Part shown: positions 35,639-43,767 of the stretch, in pieces
Position numbering within the stretch: the stretch's first letter is position 1
Layout: the number at the start of each line of letters is the position of its first letter
Source of the DNA: Acaryochloris sp. CCMEE 5410
Lineage (GTDB): Bacteria; Cyanobacteriota; Cyanobacteriia; Thermosynechococcales; Thermosynechococcaceae
Assembly (NCBI RefSeq): GCF_000238775.2
Contig: NZ_AFEJ02000001.1
Coordinates: 2,542,001 to 2,606,000 of the forward strand
Length of the DNA: 64,000 bases
Direction: 5' to 3'
Notes under the pieces: model-generated
Databases searched by the model: none
The model's input: the letters and a program-made list of their open reading frames with translations, nothing else
Told to the model about the DNA's origin: nothing
Position numbers and translations under genes: made by a program

Positions 35639-36966
35639 TGAGCAAAACTGAAGCTTCGTGGCAGACCTTGGCTCTCAACATCAATTTCAATCTGGATGGT
35701 CAGATAGGTGAGCAGCTATATCACGCGATTCACGATGATCAGGCTCATCATTTCCATAGTTTGCTCACTAAGAACAAGATAGATGTCGCTACATACGGCC
35801 CTAGCTTTTTGATGGCGTCCATATCAGCCGGGAGCCTTCACACCATTCAACTGCTGCTTCATTTAGAGCTGTCTATTAACTGGAAAGATGATCTGCAAGA
35901 TGAGTATCCGCTCACCCAAGCGTGTCGTCTAGGACGGTTAGATATCGTCAAATTTCTGATTCAGGCAGGAGCAAATATTAATCTCAGCGGTTATGACTCT
36001 CCCCTTTGGGCCGCTATTCAGTCCAATAATCTTCATATCGCAGAATTGCTGATTAAGTCAGGTGCAGATATCAATCTTGAGATCGATGATTTTTATAATC
36101 TTTTGGGAATTGCTGCTGATAAGGGCTATTTAGAAGGAGTCAAACTCCTTACTGAATCTGCTATTCATCAATCGCTCAATCCTGAGTTACTGAATATGGA
36201 ATTAGCATTGCGCCATGCTGCGATGAGTGGTGAAGCAGAGATTTTTGACTATCTAGTTAATCTTTGTACTCACCATATTGAATCTTTTGAGCACTCTGCC
36301 ATTGATGATCTACAAGACACGTTACGGATTGGGATTAGCAGAAAAAGCAGGCGTGAAGATCCATGCATTTCTGATTGTCTCAAGGCAGTGGAAGAGAACG
36401 ATATTACTCGCCTCCAAGAACTGATTGCGAGTGGAATTGATATTAATCTGTATACCGAAAAGGGTTATACATTACTCCATACGGCAATAGACAAAGGCTC
36501 GATAGGCATTGTCCATGTTCTAATTGATGCTGGCATTGATTATGAACTGCGGGATGAATACTGCTTTCAGGAAACACCACTGCTGATGGCATCTAGAGGC
36601 AATTTCCCCAACCATCCCGCGATCGTCGAAGCGTTACTGAATGCAGGCGCTGATGTTAAAGCAACTCATAAGGGCATGACGCCATTGATGATTGCGATTA
36701 ACACCTACTTCAGGCAAATTATTGATGTACCGCGAGGATTGGTGTTTCCATCCTGGGAGGAACGCAGGAGTAATGCCATCAAAGTAATCAGATTGTTATT
36801 GCAATTTGGTTCAGAGGTCAACTATCAAGATCCCCAAGGCAGAACCCCCTTGATGCTGGCAGCCCCAACTGATGATTCTGTACTGATGCAACTTTTAATA
36901 TTCGCTGGTGCTGATCCTAACCAGCAAGATGCAGCAGGAAAAACTTATGTGGATTATGTCCCATAG
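35638..36966 (+). CDS. Ankyrin-repeat protein, coupled to the preceding gene
   Basis: 442 residues with ankyrin repeats in two blocks (about 60-180 and 250-440; for example VKFLIQAGANINLSGYDSPLWAAIQSNNLHIAELLIKSGADIN and LLIFAGADPNQQDAAGKTYVDYVP), split by a degenerate helical stretch. It starts one base inside the stop of the upstream ankyrin gene. It is similar in architecture to, but not a simple copy of, its neighbour. Function is unknown. Confidence 0.9.
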   Translation: MSKTEASWQTLALNINFNLDGQIGEQLYHAIHDDQAHHFHSLLTKNKIDVATYGPSFLMASISAGSLHTIQLLLHLELSINWKDDLQDEYPLTQACRLGRLDIVKFLIQAGANINLSGYDSPLWAAIQSNNLHIAELLIKSGADINLEIDDFYNLLGIAADKGYLEGVKLLTESAIHQSLNPELLNMELALRHAAMSGEAEIFDYLVNLCTHHIESFEHSAIDDLQDTLRIGISRKSRREDPCISDCLKAVEENDITRLQELIASGIDINLYTEKGYTLLHTAIDKGSIGIVHVLIDAGIDYELRDEYCFQETPLLMASRGNFPNHPAIVEALLNAGADVKATHKGMTPLMIAINTYFRQIIDVPRGLVFPSWEERRSNAIKVIRLLLQFGSEVNYQDPQGRTPLMLAAPTDDSVLMQLLIFAGADPNQQDAAGKTYVDYVP

Positions 36967-36995
36967 CAATTGAAAGATGAAATACAAAGAAACCT

Positions 36996-37652
36996 TCAAC
37001 TTTTAGTGAGCAGCCGTCGTTGATACGTGTAGACCTTATCCACAAATTCATCTAAGAAGGTTTGATGGATCAACTCGCAATCTAGAACCCTAGTCCTTTC
37101 CACAGCTCGCAAAATTTCCTCACACTCCTCCACAGAAGCGCCATTATTCCAGTACAAAATTCCCCAAGGCCATTCATGCTGGCAATGCTCAAACCACTTA
37201 AGATGTTTTTCAATGAGCTGGTGCTTAATCTCCATGTCATCCGGGGCTAAAGCTCGCGCTTCCTCTAGTAGCATCCAATCTGTTTTTCTATCGATCTGTT
37301 CCCATAACTGAGGGCATGAATACAAATTTTGGATAGTTGTAAGTAAACCCTTTATACTCCACAGCTCTTGCTGTCTATAGCGATGCAGCAGTGCCGGGAA
37401 AACGATTTCTGAGTAAAGCTCATGCCGAATTTTGTGATCGTTTTCCTGTTCCCAAATCGGCAAATACTCCTGGGTCCAGACAATTTTTTCTTCCATACTC
37501 TGGAATGAATCAATAAAAGCCAGCAGAGGCTTGCGAGCCTCTTTCCTCAAACCTTGTTGTTTAAGCTGGCAATATTGCTGAAAATAGTCTGGCTGCATTG
37601 GTTGTATCAGAGCTAGCAATCGGGATTGGCGGGTGACTAGCCCAGCAACCAA
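36996..37652 (-). CDS. Hypothetical helical protein
   Basis: 218 residues, no recognised domain. It is rich in Leu, Glu, Gln and Trp with long predicted helices (YFQQYCQLKQQGLRKEARKPLLAFIDSF; LWSIKGLLTTIQNLYSCPQLWEQI), and no signal or membrane segment. The start overlaps the Uma2 gene by 16 bases on the same strand, indicating co-translation. A role linked to Uma2 or to the adjacent ankyrin genes cannot be read from sequence. Confidence 0.7.
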   Translation of the reverse strand: MVAGLVTRQSRLLALIQPMQPDYFQQYCQLKQQGLRKEARKPLLAFIDSFQSMEEKIVWTQEYLPIWEQENDHKIRHELYSEIVFPALLHRYRQQELWSIKGLLTTIQNLYSCPQLWEQIDRKTDWMLLEEARALAPDDMEIKHQLIEKHLKWFEHCQHEWPWGILYWNNGASVEECEEILRAVERTRVLDCELIHQTFLDEFVDKVYTYQRRLLTKS

Positions 37653-38200
37653 TTCACCATATCTTGTACCGTTAAGTGCACATCCGATGCAAAGTCCGGG
37701 ACAGGCAGGGAGCGATCAGGAGCATCCATATCAAACACTTGCAAAGCTTGCTCTGAGGCGTACACAAAAATCGTTTGTTCAGTAGGATCAATCAGCCAAC
37801 CGAGCTGAGTGCCCTGTTGGAGACAAAACAGAATTTTCTTAGTGGCCTGACTTTGATCCGGCGACAAAATTTCAACAACCCAATCAGGCGCAAGGGAAAA
37901 CTGGTTGGCAATGGAGCCATCTTCATCTCTAGGAATTCGCTCCCAGGTGAAAATTGCAATATCTGAAACGATAGAACGTCCAGCAAAGGTACAGCGCAAT
38001 TCGGGAAAAACTCGCCCTTTTTTCTGGGGCTTTAGCACCATTTCCACAGCCATCGTCAAGCCTCGCTGAATCATTCTGTGTTTCCCTTGGGGCATGGGCT
38101 TCTGAACAATATACCCGTCAAGATACTCGCTGGCAGGTTGTGTTTCTGGTAGCGCTAAGAATTCTGATAGAGAAACGGTTTGAGCAGGGGCTTGAACCAT
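37637..38200 (-). CDS. Uma2-family (DUF820) restriction-endonuclease-like protein
   Basis: 187 residues. It has the Uma2 pattern: SLSEFLALPETQPASEYLDGYIVQKPMPQGKHRMIQRGL, FPELRCTFAGRSIVSDIAIFTW, LAPDWVVEILSPDQSQATKKILFCLQQGTQLGWLIDP. The Asp in SDIAIF and Glu in VVEIL fit the PD-(D/E)xK active-site pair. Uma2 proteins are hugely expanded in cyanobacteria and of unknown role. Its 3' end overlaps the next gene downstream by 16 bases. Confidence 0.9.
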   Translation of the reverse strand: MVQAPAQTVSLSEFLALPETQPASEYLDGYIVQKPMPQGKHRMIQRGLTMAVEMVLKPQKKGRVFPELRCTFAGRSIVSDIAIFTWERIPRDEDGSIANQFSLAPDWVVEILSPDQSQATKKILFCLQQGTQLGWLIDPTEQTIFVYASEQALQVFDMDAPDRSLPVPDFASDVHLTVQDMVNWLLG

Positions 38201-38305
38201 AATGGATAGCTGAAAGAGAATCGCTAAATCTCTTATATCCTACAAAACCGAGCATAGCCGTCTCGCTCCCTTCCACATTATTCAGTCTATACCTGGCCAT
38301 AAAGC

Positions 38306-39169
38306 CTACTCCATCAATGAAGACAATAACCATAAACCTGTATAGGTCACCCCTGAATCATCGGGCTGTACCAACAAAAAATGTAGCCCTTGGCTCCCTT
38401 GCTTTCCCTGCTCAAACCCCTGGGCTGCTGAGACAATATCCGCATCATCATAAGTCACCAACACATAGCGCTCATTCAAACCGGCAGCCATAATCAACCC
38501 ACTTAGCTCCGCCCGCATGGCTTGAATGGAAGCAGGCTGCTGCTTCTGTAACCATTGAGCCAACTGCATCGACCGTCGTCCTCCATTGATCAACACTCCC
38601 GGTATTCGCGTATCTGCGGCTACACCCAACTGACTCGGCAATAACATCTCCGGCACTGTCCGTAGGGGAATGGGCCGTTGCAGCAGCACGGATTCTAGCT
38701 CTGAGGCGGCTAAGGTGACAAATTGCCATTGGTCCCCCCAGAGATGTTCAGGCATGGGCTGGGGAGGCAACGGTTCTATCGCTAAGGGGTCATAGGATTG
38801 GCCTGTATACTCCGGTAGTTGAGCATAGGCTTGGGTTCTTACTTGCAAGACCCGCTTTAATCCCGGTGTTTGTCGGGTAGCCTCTACAGCAATATTGAGG
38901 GTTCTCCCAACATCTTCCAGAAACGTCAGGCTGCGGGGTCTAAAAACTTGGAATTGGGTGGGAGGTGGCCCCATCAAGGTAAATAGTTCTTGTAGCTCTG
39001 CCATTAACCACTCAGAACTAGCGTTGGGTTCAGGACAGAGCCGATGGCAGGCCATTTGGGTTTGCGGATCATAAACGGTGAGTTCCCAGAGGGGATAGTC
39101 CTCAGTATTCTTAAGAGGACGGCGATCAAAGTCCACTTGCCAGATCGTCATCGTTTTTGCCTTCTCCAT
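38306..39169 (-). CDS. Tab2/Atab2-family RNA-binding protein
   Basis: 287 residues matching the Tab2/Atab2 family: TIWQVDFDRRPLKNTEDYPLWELTVYDP at the N-terminus, RPRSLTFLEDVGRTLNIAVEATRQTPGLKRVLQVRTQAY in the middle, and LLPSQLGVAADTRIPGVLINGGRRSMQLAQWL later. In algae and plants Tab2 binds psaB mRNA and is needed for photosystem I accumulation; the cyanobacterial proteins are thought to act in photosystem I/II biogenesis. Divergent from menG, 10 bp apart, so they may share a promoter region. Confidence 0.87.
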   Translation of the reverse strand: MEKAKTMTIWQVDFDRRPLKNTEDYPLWELTVYDPQTQMACHRLCPEPNASSEWLMAELQELFTLMGPPPTQFQVFRPRSLTFLEDVGRTLNIAVEATRQTPGLKRVLQVRTQAYAQLPEYTGQSYDPLAIEPLPPQPMPEHLWGDQWQFVTLAASELESVLLQRPIPLRTVPEMLLPSQLGVAADTRIPGVLINGGRRSMQLAQWLQKQQPASIQAMRAELSGLIMAAGLNERYVLVTYDDADIVSAAQGFEQGKQGSQGLHFLLVQPDDSGVTYTGLWLLSSLME

Positions 39170-39179
39170 CGGTCAACGG

Positions 39180-39908
39180 TTGCCCCCCATGAGCCCAACT
39201 CCTCTATCCTCTGATATTCAAGACATTTTTAACCGCATTGCCCCTGTTTATGATGACCTGAATCAATGGTTGAGCTTGGGCCAGCACCGCATTTGGAAAA
39301 TGATGGCTGTCAAATGGGCCAATCCCAAACCGGGCGATCAGGGGTTAGACATTTGCTGTGGCAGTGGAGATTTAGCCAGACTGTTAGCGCAGAAAGTATC
39401 CCCTGGGAAAGTGACCGGAGTCGATTTTTCCTCAGAGCAACTGGCGGTTGCTGAGCAACGTAGCAAGACTCAATACCCCCATTTATCCTTGGATTGGGTG
39501 GAAGGGGATGCTCTAGAACTGCCCTTTGCCACCGGCCAGTTTGACTGCATCACTATGGGATATGGTCTCCGCAATGTCACCGATATTCCCCGATGTCTGG
39601 GCGAAATTTACCGGGTGCTGAAGCCCGGTGCCCGGGTGGCGATTCTAGATTTTCATCAACCCCAGCAGGCTTGGATTCAGCAGTTTCAAAATTGGTATTT
39701 GCAATCAGTGGTGGTACCCATAGCTCAACGCTATGGCCTCACGGATGAATATGCCTATATTACCCCTAGCCTAGAGCGCTTCCCTCCTGGACCGGAACAG
39801 GAAAGGTTAGCAAAAGACGCTGGATTGACGGATGTGACTCACTACCCGATTGCTGGAGGCTTAATGGGGGTTTTAGTGGCCATGAAACCCTGTATCCTCG
39901 ATGGATAG
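39180..39908 (+). CDS. menG: Demethylphylloquinone/demethylmenaquinone methyltransferase MenG (UbiE family)
   Basis: 242 residues. It begins (after MPP) MSPTPLSSDIQDIFNRIAPVYDDLNQWLSLGQHRIWKMMAVKWA, as UbiE/MenG does, followed by the SAM-binding GLDICCGSGDLARLLA, FDCITMGYGLRNVTDIPRCLGEIYRVLKPG and the C-terminal PIAGGLMGVLVAMKP. In cyanobacteria the enzyme performs the last methylation of phylloquinone, the photosystem I electron carrier. Its tab2 neighbour also serves photosystem I. Met4 at 39189 is an alternative start. Confidence 0.93.
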   Translation: MPPMSPTPLSSDIQDIFNRIAPVYDDLNQWLSLGQHRIWKMMAVKWANPKPGDQGLDICCGSGDLARLLAQKVSPGKVTGVDFSSEQLAVAEQRSKTQYPHLSLDWVEGDALELPFATGQFDCITMGYGLRNVTDIPRCLGEIYRVLKPGARVAILDFHQPQQAWIQQFQNWYLQSVVVPIAQRYGLTDEYAYITPSLERFPPGPEQERLAKDAGLTDVTHYPIAGGLMGVLVAMKPCILDG

Positions 39909-40031
39909 CTAAATCATCCCAGAGCTAAGTCATGATTTAGAGATCTCACTACACCTCGATATTAGATGAAGGTTTGGACATTCATAGAGACTAGATGCTA
40001 TCTTGCAGATGTACGCGTTTCAGGTACAGGT

Positions 40032-40373
40032 GTGCTACTTAGCAAAACAGAATCTGCAACTAATGCCCGCAAAGAATTTTTCAAAATTCTAGATGAGGTG
40101 GCCAATGATAGTTCTGTCGTCATTGTCAAACGCAAAAATGCACCTAATGTTGCCATGATTGCTGAATCCGAGTTGAGCAGCCTGGTGGAAACCGTGCACC
40201 TGTTGCGATCGCAAAACAATGCCGAACGGTTATTTTCTGCCCTTGAGAAATCCCAGAAAAGGGATCTGGATACACCCGAAGCGATCAACCCCCAACAATC
40301 TTTAGAGGAATTACGGCAATACTGTGAGCAAACGGAAGAAGCGGATACCATCACAGTCACAGCCAGCGAATAA
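40032..40373 (+). CDS. YefM/Phd-type antitoxin
   Basis: The product has the Phd/YefM DNA-binding fold (SKTESATNARKEFFKILDEVANDSSVVIVKRKNAPNVAMIAESELSSLVETVHLLRSQNNAERLFSALEKS) and a disordered acidic C-terminus that would wrap and block the toxin. The frame is open from 39966, but homology begins around GTG 40032 (VLLSKTES), the start I prefer with an upstream AGG. It overlaps the toxin gene by 50 bases, as is typical for toxin-antitoxin pairs, and probably autorepresses the operon. Confidence 0.85.
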   Translation: MLLSKTESATNARKEFFKILDEVANDSSVVIVKRKNAPNVAMIAESELSSLVETVHLLRSQNNAERLFSALEKSQKRDLDTPEAINPQQSLEELRQYCEQTEEADTITVTASE

Positions 40374-40638
40374 CCCACAACGGTATCCCATCTTTGAGAC
40401 GGAGTTTCGAGAAGACTTGAAAGACCTAGCTCGCACCAATCCCACAGCCTATGACAAGGTTTGGAAATTAGTAGATGAATGCTTGGTCCACCCCTTTACC
40501 GGAACAGGTAAGCCAGAACCCTTAAAATACCTTGGGGCCGATATTTGGAGTCGAAGAGTCACCTTAGCCGATCGACTCGTTTATCGGGTTGGACATGCAA
40601 AAGTTGACTTTCTAACCTGTCAATACCATTACGACTAA
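40324..40638 (+). CDS. YoeB-family ribosome-dependent mRNA interferase toxin
   Basis: The RelE-fold domain runs from RYPIFETEFREDLKDLARTNPTAYDKVWKLVDEC to the C-terminus. Catalytic residues equivalent to E. coli YoeB Glu46, Arg65 and His83 are present in GKPEPLK, WSRRVT and QYHYD, so the toxin is intact. YoeB cleaves mRNA in the ribosomal A site. The GTG at 40324 adds a basic N-terminal extension; the true start may be somewhat downstream. The gene follows and overlaps its antitoxin. Confidence 0.87.
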   Translation: MSKRKKRIPSQSQPANNPQRYPIFETEFREDLKDLARTNPTAYDKVWKLVDECLVHPFTGTGKPEPLKYLGADIWSRRVTLADRLVYRVGHAKVDFLTCQYHYD

Positions 40639-40668
40639 TCATTTGAGTGGAACCACAAAGTTTCGTCT

Positions 40669-41184
40669 TTACCGTTCCCGTAATCGAGGCATCAGTTCCG
40701 CCAGATTGCAGGGGGAATGGCGGACATCCAATTGGTCTTGAATCAGGGCATCCCAACCTGTGCGGCAAGCACCAGATGAACCGGGTAGACAAAATAAATA
40801 GGTGCCATTGGCGACCCCCGATAACGCCCGAGACTGAATTGTTGAAGTCTTAATGTCCTCGTAGGAGATCATGCGGAAGATTTCGCCAAACCCCTGAATT
40901 TCCTTATCTAGCAAGGGTTTGATGGCTTCTGGTGTGCCGTCCCGTCCAGTGACGCCTGTACCTCCCGTTGTAATGATGGCTTGTACAGATTCATCGGCTA
41001 TCCAGCGAGAAACTACAGCGCGGATTTGGTAGATGTCGTCAGGAACGATGACTTTTTCAGCTAGGGTATGTCCGGTTGCTTGGATGCGATCGCACAACAG
41101 TTTCCCGGAGGTATCCGTGTCTTCTGTTCGCGTATCAGACACCGTCATCACCGCAATATTAATGGGAATAAACTGCTTTACCAT
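40669..41184 (-). CDS. moaB: Molybdenum cofactor biosynthesis protein MoaB
   Basis: 171 residues of the MoaB/Mog fold. Motifs include NIAVMTVSDTRTEDTDTSGKLLCDRI, the conserved AIITTGGTGVTGRDGTPEAI (molybdopterin-binding loop), and FRMISYEDIKTSTIQSRALSGVANGTYLFCLPGSSGACRTGWDALI. MoaB or Mog adenylylates molybdopterin before molybdenum insertion. No other moa genes are in the window. Its 3' end lies 30 bp from the convergent yoeB gene. Confidence 0.92.
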   Translation of the reverse strand: MVKQFIPINIAVMTVSDTRTEDTDTSGKLLCDRIQATGHTLAEKVIVPDDIYQIRAVVSRWIADESVQAIITTGGTGVTGRDGTPEAIKPLLDKEIQGFGEIFRMISYEDIKTSTIQSRALSGVANGTYLFCLPGSSGACRTGWDALIQDQLDVRHSPCNLAELMPRLRER

Positions 41185-41313
41185 CCTGATGCTCCCACTC
41201 GTTTCTATCTGACTGAACTAGAGTAGAGAAACTCCAGACATTTCTTATGTTCTGAAATCACACTTTACTCATGCTAAGGTTCCACCACAGCAATACAGCT
41301 ATCTTGCAACGTT

Positions 41314-41916
41314 ATGCGAACAATCGACTCGCTTGAGCAACAAATATGCCGAGTGATTTTAGCTAATGATGTATTGGCCTTGCAACAGCTTATTGAACAG
41401 GGCGCTGATGTGAACATTCACTACAGGGCAGCAGAGGGGCTCACTCCATTAATTCAAGCGATTAACTTGCAACGAGTTTCAATCGTCGACATGCTCTTAT
41501 TGGCAGGGGCGGATGTCCATCAAAGTCAATATGAGATAACCATGCCCTTGTGGATTGCGACGGATTTAGGGAATCTAGACATCGTGAAGCTGTTGCTCAA
41601 TGCAGGGGCTAATCCAAACCGTGGCGATGTTACTTCCGCTCCTCTTCATTTAGCCATTGCCAAAGACATTCCAGATATCGTTGAAGCGCTCATTCAAGCA
41701 CAAGCTGATCTCAACCGGACATGTGCCTTAGGGTATACCCCTTTAATGACGGCTGCCTCCAAGGGCAATTTGATGCTCTGTAAACGTTTAGTGAAAGCAG
41801 GTGCAACTATTGACATTCATGATGATTATGGTGATACCGCTTTGACAATCGCTAAATCTTTAGGCCATCAAGATATCGTCAACTTTCTATGCAATATCTC
41901 TAAACGCCACCCTTAA
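41314..41916 (+). CDS. Ankyrin-repeat protein next to an immunity gene
   Basis: 200 residues, essentially five ankyrin repeats (LQQLIEQGADVNIHYRAAEGLTPLIQAINLQRVSIVDMLLLAGADV, VKLLLNAGANPNRGDVTSAPLHLAIAKDIPDIVEALIQAQADLN, GYTPLMTAASKGNLMLCKRLVKAGATIDIHDDYGDTALTIAKSLG). Small ankyrin proteins of this kind are one class of immunity proteins in polymorphic toxin loci. Its 3' end overlaps the disrupted Imm7 gene by 4 bases tail to tail. Confidence 0.9.
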   Translation: MRTIDSLEQQICRVILANDVLALQQLIEQGADVNIHYRAAEGLTPLIQAINLQRVSIVDMLLLAGADVHQSQYEITMPLWIATDLGNLDIVKLLLNAGANPNRGDVTSAPLHLAIAKDIPDIVEALIQAQADLNRTCALGYTPLMTAASKGNLMLCKRLVKAGATIDIHDDYGDTALTIAKSLGHQDIVNFLCNISKRHP

Positions 41917-42209
41917 AATCTATCTTCGATGGTTGGAACACAGGGTGACAAAAACGGATCAGACGTTTCAATCAAGTTTCCACGACACAGTTTCCATACC
42001 CGAAAATCATTGGTATAGTCAGCACCGCGCTTACTATCTTCATCATCACGAATGTAAAGAATGCCATATGCACCTGGGGCATTTTTAGCAATCCATACAA
42101 ATAAGTCAACGATGTAATCAGCTCGATGGTTATGTTGCCCTGCAACGGAGACAGAATCACATCCGTTGCATCGCTGAAATTGGACAAGATTAGTGGGTAG
42201 AAGACCAAT

Positions 42210-42217
42210 ATACTTTT
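42210..42217. repeat. Target-site duplication, left copy (ATACTTTT)
   Basis: ATACTTTT immediately precedes the left terminal repeat and recurs exactly at 43603-43610. An 8-bp duplication is standard for ISL3-family insertion. Confidence 0.9.
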
Positions 42218-42238
42218 GGCTCTCTGGGAATTAGCGTG
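42218..42238 (+). repeat. Left terminal inverted repeat of the ISL3 element
   Basis: Begins GGCTCTCTGGGAATTAGCG; pairs with 43582-43602 with one mismatch in 21 bases. Confidence 0.9.
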
Positions 42239-42316
42239 TAGCAGTCCTACATTTAGTGTGTTTCCTTTTTCATCCCTATGGAATGATCTGAGGTAGTACT
42301 TCAGAGCAATGGCGTC

Positions 42317-43561
42317 ATGGATAACTCAATTCGCATCCCGCTCAACCTTCCTGATGTTCGAGTTCTAGAGCTAACGAAGACTGAGAGAGGGGATTGGCTC
42401 ATCAAAATTGAGAGTACGCTTCAAGGAACAACCTGTCATCAATGCGGACGTGAGATTACTGACCTCCATTGTCATGATCAGCCTTTTCGGATTCGTCACC
42501 TGCCATTATTTGAAGTCCCCGTTTACTTAGAAATCCGGCCCAAGCGTTATCGATGCAGGTATTGCGATGACCATCCCACGACCACTCAACAGTTAGAATG
42601 GCACGAACCTCGCAGTCCCAATACAAAAGCATATGAGCATTGGCTTCTGCGAATCCTGATCAATTCAACGGTTTCAGATGTTGCTAGAAAACTAGGCGTT
42701 AGTGAGGATATCGTCAGTGGAACCATTGATCGTTGGATTGACGCTCAAGTTGACTGGAACGAATATTTAGACCTCAAAGTCATTGGAATTGATGAGATTT
42801 CTCTCCAACGAGGCCATCGTGATTTTGTGGTTTTGGTCACGATTCCTACGACGGATGGAGTGGACATATTGGCAGTTCTATCCGACCGTAAACAGCAGAC
42901 AGTGGCCAATTTCCTTGAATCAATTCCCATCGATTTACGCCAAACCATTGAGCGCGTCTGTACGGACATGTACCAAGGATTTGTTAGTGCGGTCCGTGAA
43001 CATCTCCCACAATCCAAAATTGTCATTGACCGGTTTCATGTGACCAAAGCCTATCGTAATTGTGCTGATACGGTTCGTAAACGTGAGGTCAAACGACTAC
43101 GACGAGAACTCTCTAAGCAAGAGTATGACAGCATCAAAGGCGCGATGTGGCCTTTTAGAAAACGACCAGAGAATCTGAAAGAGTCAGAGCAACAACTCCT
43201 TGAGCGATTGTTTGCTTATTCTCCACAACTGAAACAGGCATATGATCTCCGAGAGAAATTCACGCAGATATTTGAGGGCAGGTACACCAAGCACGGAGCT
43301 AAATGTGCCATCCGAGCCTGGTGTAAACAAGTACTCAAAAGTGATATCAAGGAATTTGATAGTTTTCTGACTACTATCAATAATTGGATGGACGAGATGA
43401 CCAACTATTTCCTGGAGGGGTGGACCAGTGGCTTTGTGGAAGGATTTAATAACCGAGTCAAGGTCTTAAAAAGGCGATGCTACGGTATTTTCGATATTGA
43501 AAGACTCTTCCAAAGAATTTCTCTTGACCTCAATGGGTATCAGACATTTGCTGTGACCTAA
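42317..43561 (+). CDS. ISL3-family transposase
   Basis: 414 residues, full length for the family. An N-terminal zinc-binding region (CHQCGREI...CRYCDDHP) and helix-turn-helix (VARKLGVSEDIVSGTIDRWI) precede the DDE catalytic domain. The acidic residues are visible in LKVIGIDEISLQRGH, VCTDMYQGFVSAV...IVIDRFH and GWTSGFVEGFNNRVKVLKRRCYG. It catalyses cut-and-paste or replicative movement of the element. No frameshift or stop interrupts it. Confidence 0.95.
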   Translation: MDNSIRIPLNLPDVRVLELTKTERGDWLIKIESTLQGTTCHQCGREITDLHCHDQPFRIRHLPLFEVPVYLEIRPKRYRCRYCDDHPTTTQQLEWHEPRSPNTKAYEHWLLRILINSTVSDVARKLGVSEDIVSGTIDRWIDAQVDWNEYLDLKVIGIDEISLQRGHRDFVVLVTIPTTDGVDILAVLSDRKQQTVANFLESIPIDLRQTIERVCTDMYQGFVSAVREHLPQSKIVIDRFHVTKAYRNCADTVRKREVKRLRRELSKQEYDSIKGAMWPFRKRPENLKESEQQLLERLFAYSPQLKQAYDLREKFTQIFEGRYTKHGAKCAIRAWCKQVLKSDIKEFDSFLTTINNWMDEMTNYFLEGWTSGFVEGFNNRVKVLKRRCYGIFDIERLFQRISLDLNGYQTFAVT

Positions 43562-43581
43562 ACACTATATCTAGCGGCTAC

Positions 43582-43602
43582 CACGCTAATTCCCGGAGAG
43601 CC
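43582..43602 (-). repeat. Right terminal inverted repeat of the ISL3 element
   Basis: Read from 43602 inward it begins GGCTCTCCGGGAATTAGCG; it starts about 20 bp after the transposase stop. Confidence 0.9.
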
Positions 43603-43610
43603 ATACTTTT
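43603..43610. repeat. Target-site duplication, right copy (ATACTTTT)
   Basis: Exact copy of 42210-42217 abutting the right terminal repeat. Confidence 0.9.
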
Positions 43611-43767
43611 CCACTTTACGCCAGCATTCATCTTGCTTAATGCCGTCTGTGTCGTGGGTATGGTAGTGGATTACAGCCCAGCCATGAAACTCAAACATCG
43701 TGAATAACTCAACGAGTACTGTTCCAAGTTGACATTCCTGAAGCAAGAAGTGTTATGAACTTTTTGA

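Larger units (their letters stand above)
42218..43602 (+). mobile_element. Complete ISL3-family insertion sequence (1385 bp)
   Basis: The element is bounded by inverted repeats: left end GGCTCTCTGGGAATTAGCG from 42218, and right end, read inward from 43602, GGCTCTCCGGGAATTAGCG, with one mismatch over the first 21 bases. Ends beginning GGCTCT are typical of ISL3 elements. It encodes one full-length transposase and is flanked by a perfect 8-bp duplication, so it appears intact and probably active or recently active. It has inserted in the Imm7-type immunity gene. Confidence 0.93.
41913..43698 (-). pseudogene. Imm7-family immunity protein gene split by an insertion sequence
   Basis: Removing 42218-43602 plus one 8-bp duplication joins 43698-43603 to 42209-41913 in one unbroken minus-strand frame of 130 residues. 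It starts MFEFHGWAVIHYHTHDTDG, runs through the junction VEKYIGLLP and continues QHNHRADYIVDLFVWI, APGAYGILYIRDDEDSKRGADY and SDPFLSPCVPTIED. That pattern is the Imm7 family, immunity proteins of polymorphic toxin systems. No other lesion is seen, so the insertion looks recent. The 5' piece alone would make a truncated product of about 32 native residues. Confidence 0.85.

Noticed and set aside
41972-42208. Separate 78-codon minus-strand gene before the IS
   Set aside because: It is in a different frame from the restored Imm7 reading, which continues across the IS junction.
43558-43746. Separate 62-residue gene after the transposase
   Set aside because: It is the 5' fragment of the Imm7 gene running into the IS end; the joined frame explains it better.
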